From contig MNCI01029020.1 in the NCBI GenBank assembly GCA_015680685.1, positions 251,785 to 315,784 on the forward strand: DNA of 64,000 bases, in the 5' to 3' direction. Source of the DNA: Gnetum montanum (Eukaryota; Streptophyta; Gnetopsida; Gnetales; Gnetaceae). Position 1 is the first letter of the stretch. Each line of letters begins with the position of its first letter. The notes beneath the pieces were generated by a model, which did not search any database, was not told where the DNA came from, and worked only from the letters and a program-made list of their open reading frames with translations. The translations under genes were made by a program, and so were the position numbers. Below are positions 55,963-64,000 of the stretch, piece by piece.

Positions 55963-58900
55963 TTACTAAATTATCTTAATAATTTCATGTCAAAATTTGC
56001 ATCTATGTATGTATATTAATGTTCTGCTTGTTGCTTGGCAATTGCAGGGTGTTGTTGAAGCCTATTTTGATTGTAGTGGAGCTCATGGGCATCCTATGCT
56101 ACATGAGTGAACTTGTCCCCAACATGCTTGCACCAAAGATGTGGGTGGGCCATCAAGCGGTGTGGTTCTAGCCAAGGGCTTTTGAGGTCATGGAATTCTT
56201 GTTGCAGTAGCTTAGTGTGATCATGTGATCACACTTGGTTGTGAAGGCTACTAGCACCATCATTGAGACATTGTTACCCAAGGCTAACATGCGCATCCTA
56301 AGATTCATCTTAAATGATTCTACTACTAGAATTGATGGGGTAGGTGGTTTGGGTAGAGTCCCTAGGAGTGCTTGGCACCTATCTAAGATATGGCACATGA
56401 TGGGTTTTGGTTACTACAAGAAGAGCAACACCCTTTTTATTATTTTGTGGGTGCATATCCTATTCTAGAACCTACCTAGGACTATCTACTACATTAGAGG
56501 GTAAGTTCTTTCATGAATCTTGCAGTGTGTTTTTTTACTACTTTCTCATGTTAAGTTGCTAATGGCTCATGATTAATGCTAGGTTTGAAGTTGATGGGGA
56601 AGGCCTACATGATGAGGTGGATGTTCTAGCCTTGACCCACATTACCTTAGAGGTGTTCTCATCTAGCATGAATGTTCAGGCACTTGTGATTGAGTAAGTA
56701 GGGCCTAATCTAGAGGCTTATCCTACCTGATACCCCAAAGGCATATGAGCAATGTAGGACCCATAGTTTGTTGGATGAGAAGTGGGCTACCAATGACATT
56801 AACACTGAGGAGATGCTTACAGCACCATCCTTTTCTCATACCTCATTTGTGCCATTATGCATCTATTTTTTTGGCTTATGTGGTTGCTCATGTATGCATG
56901 TTAGTTTGCCTTTGCATGATGCTAACATTGTTTTGCCTTTGTTGCAATAGAAGTTGCCTTAAGTGAGGTGAAAATGATCACCATGGGTCACACAAAGGCC
57001 ACCCTCATCATGAAGTATGGCAATGTGGAGGGTGCATAACACTGGTTATGCCATAAAGCCTTAGATGTACTACCTACTCGGCTCATGCATGCAGGGTTGA
57101 TGGACCTATTTTTAGCCCTTAGCCCAAGCATCCTGGTGGCTGAAATGGTTACGATCATCAACTCCTTCAACAACAACATTAGGTAGTTTGTCAATTGAGT
57201 GTGTGGTATGATGGTAGTGTTGGACCTCAACAAGGCCTTCTTTGTTGACCCCTTTGGCATCCTTATTGATGGCCCGATGATTGTCGATAAGGCCAATAGG
57301 AAGGTGGACTACAGAGGAGATATCGAGGGCTAGTTGGGGGCCACTTGATCTCACAAGGACATATCGATTAAGGATGTGCTAATGCATGAGATATAGCAGC
57401 TTTACTGTCTTTTTTGTGCTCATGCCTTTTCAAAGTTACTCTTTCAAGGAAAGATCCTTGGGGTGGAGTAGGCATGGGTGATGAAGGAGGTGTTGCTGGA
57501 GGATATGAGGTTTAATTAGGCTACATATATAGCCACTAGCCTACATGTGGAGATCTCTAGGCTATGGTTCCACGTCTAAGCGAGGTCCCACATCCACTTT
57601 GTGTTCTTTGCAGGATACCTATGAAGGCGGAGCTCTTGGTTGTGTGAGTTTTTGGATGATGGGTAGTGTAGAATCGTGAGTAGCTTTCTAAGCCATGGAT
57701 TAAGCACATGTTCTCAACTATGCATGTGAAGGACCCCCTAGAGGGGATCAATGAATCATTATCAGTAACAACCAAGGGTCTCGTAGGCCAATCACATTAC
57801 TTGTGTGATAGCATGGGCAAGGGTCCTCCAGTTGGCATTGGGGACATAATCAAGGTAGATTGCTAGATTGCAAAGATGGTGGGGCCATCTAGGACTAAGA
57901 TCAAGAGGTGACATCTTGCAAAGAAGGCTACCTTTCAGGTTGGGAGGTTGAGCAGTAAGAGGATTTGTATTATGCTTCAAATCTTGCATGAAAATGTTGC
58001 AGGTTAGTATATGAAAATGTTTATATTTTTATAATTTACTTTTATGTTATATTGTTAACTAGCTCATAATGTGCATATGTGTACTAATGTGCTATGTATG
58101 TATATGTGTTAATTATAGAAACAAGAGAGAGGATTTCTAGAGCAACAATCAAGGCAGCAGCAGAAGATGCACCTCCTCAAGCTAGGGAGGGTAAGGCTCA
58201 TGGAGATGAGCTACTTGAGGTAACAAAGATCCTCTAGTAGTTGGATGAAGAGGGGTTACTCCACCTCCATGGGGGTGATTTTGATAGCTTGTTCGATGGT
58301 GTGTAACTAGGTGAGCCCCCTGCACTCACACTTGAGGGCTTGCTAGGTCACTAACTTGTGTTGCCATTTGTTATTACCTATTTGCTCTAGTATCTTTATC
58401 TATTTAGCTATGTGCTAATTGCATCATTATGTTACAGCCTTAAATATTCCCACTAGTAGTCCAATGTTTACCTACCACATGGAGCCATGGGTAGACATGC
58501 CTGATAAATTTGCCTTCATGGAAAACATCGTTGAAGATATGGTGGATTGCTTGCAATAAGTGAACCCCAAGATTAGTATGTGTGTAATGTTGTTTTTCTT
58601 TGCTTTATGTTACTTTACCACTTGAATGCTTAGTTTTCAGCTAAGATTGATTAATTGTTTTATGCCTACAAGTCCTAAGCTATGGTGGGATCCGAGCAAG
58701 GTGGACATCCTCCTTAACCTCCCTCCTAAAGTTGATTAAGTGCTTCACCAAATGTACGAGACATCGAACAAGTGCATGCTTTCCTAATATTGACAGCTCT
58801 TAGAGGTAGGAATGAGGCCACATGGGAGTTAATAGAGCAAAATTTACAAATGGACTTGCTTTCCCAAAAGAACCAAGATTTGAAGAACTACAACAAAAAG

Positions 58901-59471
58901 GTCTATCAATGGGGGCAAACACAAAAGAACCACAAGCACCAGTATAAGTAAGAATGTGACACATACCTATGATGGTACAAGGAGGAGTCTATTGAATGTT
59001 TCTACCTTGAAATGTTTCTTGAGGCAACCAATGGAAGGTAGGTGTAAGAGTTTTTTGCATAACACACAATGGTGAGTGATTCTCCTAAGAGGTAGATCAT
59101 CACCCCTTCTAGAAAGGCCTCTTTTGCTACCATTTCAATGGAGCCACCTACATAGACCACTATGGACAAAGGCAAGATCCTTGTGAGGATTAACTTTGGC
59201 CAGGAGGATTAGACACAACGTTTTGAGGCTAAGATCCTCTAGTGCTTGAAGGCTGGCCTTGGAAAGTTACCTTCAAAATTCATCGATGTAGGGCCCTCTC
59301 AGGTTAGTTTTTTTTATGCTTGGAGTTATCTTGTGTAGTGCTCATTTTCTTACTAATTGCACATTTTTGTTGTGATTATGGTGATAGGTACTAGATGATA
59401 CTGTAATCTCTAACAATGCAGTGGAGGAAGAAGAACCTCCATCCCCACCTAGCGCCACTAGCCAAGCATGA
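55963..59471 (+). pseudogene. Decayed multi-exon gene of unknown function
   Basis: Several coding-like blocks are separated by AT-rich DNA with consensus splice signals: acceptor TTGCAG at 56047, donor GTAAGT at 56501, acceptor AG at 56582, donor GTAAGT at 56694, acceptor AATAG at 56950, donor GTTAGT at 58003, acceptor TATAG at 58118, acceptor ACAG at 58437, donor GTTAGT at 59303, acceptor GATAG at 59387, and a last block ending in TGA at 59471. Blocks include KANMRILRFILNDSTTR, a segment with MVVLDLNKAFFVDPFG, and a Gln/Lys-rich coiled-coil-like part near 58860-59050. Many TAG stops replace likely Gln. I do not recognise the family. It runs opposite to element T and interrupts it. It could be a captured host gene or an extra ORF of another element. 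Confidence 0.45.
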
Positions 59472-59689
59472 CCAGATGTACCCTTGCTGGTATTTTTTTT
59501 ATTATTGCTATATTTTTGCCACATGACGCTACTCATGCTATGTACTGATATTCATATGAAATCTAATGAATGTATTTACAATGTGTAATGTTTAATGTGT
59601 AAAATGTTTTATGGTTATTTGCTATGTGCTTGCTATGCTTATAATGCAATGAATTAATGTTCTAAATTAGGATTATGCGATGATAGCAT
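59472..59689. other. AT-rich spacer
   Basis: No feature seen between the gene-like region and the minisatellite. Confidence 0.4.
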
Positions 59690-60240
59690 GACTAGGCCAT
59701 TACAAGCCCCATGCTATTTTAAGGACATTTTAGGAGGGTCGATGCTAGTTTAAGGCCATCTAGGGCTGCTGTGATGGGATTGAAGGTGATAGTTTAAGGC
59801 CATTCTAGGCCATTGTAATTGCTAGTTTAAGGCCATTTTATGTTGTGATGATAGTTTTAGGCCATTTCGAGTTGTGTGTGTTGCATGTTTAAGGCCATCT
59901 TGGGTCACATGTTGTCAGGTTAAGGCCATGGCAGGCCATATATTGCTAGTTTAAGGAAATTTTGGGTGACAATGATGGGATTACTAGTTTAAGACCATTT
60001 TGGGCCATAACAAGAGGATTAAAAGCGATAGTTTAAGGCCATTCTGGGTCGTAGCGATAGTTTAAGGCCATCTCGAGCCTTGTCAATGGGATTAAGGGGG
60101 GTAGTTTAAGGCCATTTCAAACCACTATAAGGGGATTTGAGAATGGTAGTTTTAGGCCATTCTGGGTTGTGAGTTGCCAATTTAAGGCTTTGGTAGGCTA
60201 CATGTCACCAGTTTAAGGCCATGGTGGGTCATCTACTGCT
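59690..60240 (+). repeat. Degenerate minisatellite, AGTTTAAGGCCAT family
   Basis: About fifteen units of roughly 30-45 bases, each with AGTTTAAGGCCAT followed by ttygggcc-like sequence. It is related to the arrays at 50010-50465 and, in reverse orientation, 4823-5215. Confidence 0.78.
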
Positions 60241-60515
60241 ACCTCTTATTTTTTGTAATTTTAGTTTTTATGATTTTATGCATTTTGATTTTTTTCATGC
60301 ATGAAAGCAAATGCATTAAGGCAATAATGGCAAAAATGTAAACTAGGCTATCAAATGCATAGGCAATGCAGATGGTAAGCTAAGCGATTAAACTAAATGG
60401 AAATAATATGCTATAGTAGTAATGCAATGTAACTAGGAAGCAGGATGCAAGGTGTGGGGAAGTGAATAGCAAGTAGGTTCCTAGTGTGCTTTTAGACTAA
60501 GGGGGCACCTTAATT
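60241..60515. other. AT-rich spacer after the Tat protease
   Basis: No coding signal. On the minus strand it directly follows the last codons of the protease-RT linker, so it could be an intron start or an untranslated region. Confidence 0.4.
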
Positions 60516-61240
60516 TCATAGTTGCTTCCTAACTTGGTGTGGATTAGGAGGTGCATAAGGCCTAGAGTGCACTATTTGGTAGTCTCTTGGACCCTTGCTT
60601 GCTACCTTGAAGGGTAATTCTGCCCAAAGGGCATCCTCCAGTAAGTCACTGACTTCTTTTGTCCTTTTGGGTGGGTTTGCCTCACATGTTTCATTCTCAT
60701 CCTTTGCTACAAGCGCGTCATCAAGAAATTTCACCTTAGACCCTTTCTCCGTATCTATGTTGTTAATGGCTAGAGGGGTTGTGTTATCATCATGGATAAT
60801 AACCTTTCCACCTTCGTATAAAAGGTGGATTTCTTGGTGGATCAAAGAGGAGATAACCCATAATTAGGCCAACCACAACCTATCCAATATTAAGTTAAAG
60901 TTGGGCATTTCCTCTATGATGATGAATTTGGTAGTGATGGGGAATTCTTCCTCTACGACGAAGGTTATTAAGATGATACTCTTAATGATGATGTGCAAAC
61001 TATGAAAGGACATTAAGCATGTGGTTTTCATTGGCTCAATTTGATTCATAAGGCCTAATTTATTGATGGCGGTGTAAGGGATAACATTTGTTGTTGCCTT
61101 GTTATTGATGTGCATACTCCAAATCTTGCATTTCTTAACATGTATGGTGATAAAAATGGGGGCCATTATGACCTCACGCTTCTCAGGGTTGACCTTAATT
61201 GCCTCATCATGAACTGTAAGGGATGTGGAGCTCAATTCCT
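60516..61240 (-). pseudogene. Tat-type protease and linker
   Basis: On the minus strand the frame at 61235-60864 contains NPEKREVIMAPIF, the active-site region MHINNKATTNVIPYTAINKL (Asp replaced by Asn, Gly by Lys), and NLILDRLWLA. After a stop the linker LIHQEIHLLYEGGKVIIHDD and on to 60516 is open. Spacing and order match Tat polyproteins, where RT would follow; here RT is found only at 53930. Confidence 0.65.
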
Positions 61241-64000
61241 ACAATGCAAGAGGCAACATCATTGCATGGATGGAATTCTCATCAACCAATATGTCCTCTA
61301 TGATAGGAATGGAGGTCAGCATCTACACTAGTGCTTTGTCATGGGTAGATGAGGTCATGATTAGGTCATAGAGGCTCAACATTATGTTCTTTTGTTTGAG
61401 TGCTTAATTAACCTAGGCTAATGCATCCACAAACTCTTTGCCATCAATTGTGTTTTTATTAGCATTGACTTCTTTCATACATCCTAAGAGATAAAATCTT
61501 TCATGGAGGTGACTTAGGCTTTGCTTGCTTGGCCTGTTTGGGGGCCTCGGTGCTCAATTGTAATTTGCTGATTATGGCCTTTTCAGTTGCTTTGACCATA
61601 GGGATTGCAGAGATAGGGATTGACTTCGGCTAGCCAAGCACTCTTTAGTCTCATTGTTGCTTAGCCATTTTGTCTACAAGGCATTCATTGGGCCTCTTAC
61701 ACTACCATCTAGTGGGTCTACCCATGTTGTTGATGGGGTTGTCACTTGGACAAGAAGGGACTAATGCATTGTCCACTATCAGGCTTTGGGTAGGTGAGGG
61801 GCCAACACATTGTTGCACCCTAATAACAAATGACTACTAAGTAGTTGTTGCAACATGTTGTGGGACCCTAACCATGAAGGGTGCTATGGGTGCCCAAGGT
61901 GGTGCTGTAATAGTGAAGGGGGGCCTTGAACTTATGGAGGCCAAGGGGACCCTTGCACTACTAGAAGGCACTCAAACCACAAAAGGTTGCTGCACCAATT
62001 CTAACTTGCCACCCATGCTAATGGTGTTTATGACATAGCCAACACCATTCACCTTTAGAGGATCATTGTACACTATCATGGATTGGTTTCGGAGCCTAAC
62101 CAGGTTTGCTGTGTCAAGCACTAGTTCGCCCCTATCTATCATCCTTCGCAGATCATCTTACAAAGCTTGACAGAAGTTCGTGCTATGATTGACTATGTGG
62201 TAACGACAGAATTAGTCTAACCTAAAGTGCTATAGGACCTAGGGCTCATGTGATGCTCTTGAGATAGGATTTCTCAGCAACTCACAGTACATGTTGTGCC
62301 TTTTGTGGGCATCCTCAGACATTTGCTTATGTTGGATGCACTTGGCTTTCAATCATTGATCCAATAGCTCTGAGGGTTTCAGTGGCAATGGGATATACTT
62401 TGAGGGATCCTTATGCTCAAAGTTGAGCATTTAACTATCTTGTGTTGTGGCCACTATGGATGTAGGTGGATTGGTAACCTTGGTGCTAGGGTTGGTGACT
62501 TTATTGTTAGTTGGGCCTTTGGGTGGTCTAGTTATAGGCCCCGAGTTGGTTGTTTTGGCCTCTTTGACCATAGTTACCACAATTGAACTCTACTTTCCTT
62601 TATCCTTGTCCTTTTTGTCATGTAGGTTTTTATAGGTTGGGTTCTTACTAGCCTCTATTGCATCTTGTATGCTCTTAGTCTGGGAAAATGCTTAGCTTAG
62701 AGGCTATTAGGCTAGGTAGTACAATTTTGAATTTATGAAGTCATTAACTACATCCTTAAAGATGGCCAAAAGGTGTGTCTTAGCTATTGGCTTTTGAATT
62801 TTTTTTAACAAGGCACTCCAGTGTTGGATGAATTTTTGCATAGGCTCTAGGTGGCCCTGCTTGATCTACATCAGTTAGTCTAGAGTGGCTTTAGGCTTCA
62901 AGTTATACTTGAAGCGCATCACGAACTAGCTTAGAAGATACTCCAAGGAGGAGATAGAGCCCTTGGGTAATGCATGGTACTAGTCTAGTGCCTTGCTAGT
63001 GAGTGACATGGAAAAAATGCATATGATGGCATGTGGCCATGCTTACAATAGTAGGCACTTGAGCTTGAATGTCACTAGATGCACATTGGGATCTCTTTTA
63101 CCATTGTACTTGGTGAATTGGGGCAATGAGATTCTAGTTGGCAAAGTTAGTAATAGGATAGTAGGACTTATGGAATCATCCTAGTAGAAGTCCATTACTT
63201 TAACTATTTTAGAGGAGGCAGCCTTAAGCCACTTAACCTATTTTGTAAAGGTTTGAATCAATTGGAATGCCTAGTCTAGGTTTTGAAATTCTCTAGCAAG
63301 CTATGTTGGTTGTGTCATTCACTATGTTGGTTGTATGGTCCATGACCTAATTGTAAGCTATGAGATCATGTGAGGTGCTTGTTGTGTTGGTAGTGTTATG
63401 GGCATAGTGATTAGGGTAAGCCACGCATGTGTGGGTTGGACCACTGTTAAGGGTGTTGATGAAACAAGTAGGATGTAAGGTGCTTGAGTCGTTTGGAGCT
63501 GGGAGAGACATGCAGTGTGTGAATGTAACTTTGAGCTGGCATGCTTGTTGCTAGCATAAATGAATGGGCAGGTTGTGACAATGCCACAAAGAGCAAGTTA
63601 ACAAGAGGTATTGCATTGTGATGTGTATGTTGTGTCTGGTGCATCACTATCATAGGCATTGAACTGGAAGGTGATGCTAGGGCTATGACTATCCCAAAAA
63701 AGATAGGTGAATGAGATATAGGAGGATCAAATTGAGGGTCATCCATTGGAAGATGGTGTGGAAGGAGTCCTCATGCTCAGAATGAGCTTCGAACTCATCC
63801 TCCTTCCCATGTAGGGGCTCCTCATAGTTTGTTCCCACTTCATGCTCATTTGCTCGAACAAGCTGGGAAAGTATCCAATGGTGGGGTTCCATGAGTGGGA
63901 TGAAGTCGATTGAGGAGGGGATGTACTCCCACATGTTTCAGTGGATAAGCTTGTAGCCTCATTTGTCTTCCATGTCCAAGTGATCTATGAATAACCTTGC
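61241..64000 (-). pseudogene. Tat-type gag, truncated by the window end
   Basis: The minus-strand frame, with many TAG stops, has FTKYNGKRDPNVHLVTFKL, SMSLTSKALD, YHALPKGSISSLEYLL, FVMRFKYNLKPKATLD and LEPMQKFIQHWSALLKKI (63150-62750), the capsid core of Tat gag. Near 62200-62050 a degraded zinc-finger region is followed by DDLRRMIDRGEL and NQSMIVYNDPLKVNGVGYV. 63934-63447 holds an acidic N-terminal part. The 5' LTR lies beyond the window. Confidence 0.65.

Noticed and set aside
62447-62635. Plus-strand ORF of 62 codons (Leu/Val-rich)
   Set aside because: Antisense shadow of the Tat-type gag region.

Overview
The window is plant nuclear DNA made almost entirely of old, nested LTR retrotransposons. 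I see no intact host gene. The plant assignment rests on three things: the retrotransposon lineages (Athila-like gag with a tRNA-Asp primer site, Tat-type polyprotein, chromovirus-type gag), a tRNA-His-like sequence that fits the plant nuclear gene, and stop codons that mostly replace glutamine codons, as expected from decay of methylated DNA. A large, repeat-rich seed-plant genome (for example a gymnosperm) is plausible but not proven.

The main architecture is one nest present twice. Copy 1 runs from the window start to about 22511; copy 2 runs from 26086 to about 49829 and is offset by about 26.1 kb at its start. I name the elements K, H, D, N and T. K is a minus-strand element whose 3' LTR was hit by H, a plus-strand Ty3/gypsy element with 2.85-kb LTRs (5-bp target duplication aaact). 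H was then hit in its gag region by D, a plus-strand element that carries gag but no pol (target duplication cttat). In copy 1 the 5' LTR of D also contains about 2.04 kb of foreign DNA (minisatellite plus chromovirus fragment N). After the duplication, copy 1 lost about 3.0 kb (most of the H 3' LTR and half of the K LTR) and the 3' end of D. Copy 2 lost the end of the H 5' LTR, the start of H gag and the first bases of D.

H has an unusual domain order: gag, protease, plant-type RNase H, reverse transcriptase, degenerate second RNase H, integrase, then an extra 152-codon ORF before the 3' LTR. D carries an antisense tRNA-His-derived segment in the U3 of every LTR copy that covers the site. 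D and K share a second ORF near the 3' LTR that begins just after a splice-acceptor-like GCAG.

Region by region: 1-538 K LTR; 539-18200 H1 with D1 inside; 18201-20890 K1 internal part; 20891-22511 unassigned DNA with a GA microsatellite and a gap; 22512-26085 unassigned, with a tRNA-like SINE fragment; 26086-44991 K LTR, H2 and D2; 44992-48220 K2 internal part; 48221-50009 unassigned; 50010-50465 minisatellite; 50500-53930 Tat-type pol (T) on the minus strand; 53931-60515 interruption containing tandem repeats and a decayed plus-strand multi-exon gene; 60516-64000 Tat-type protease and gag on the minus strand.
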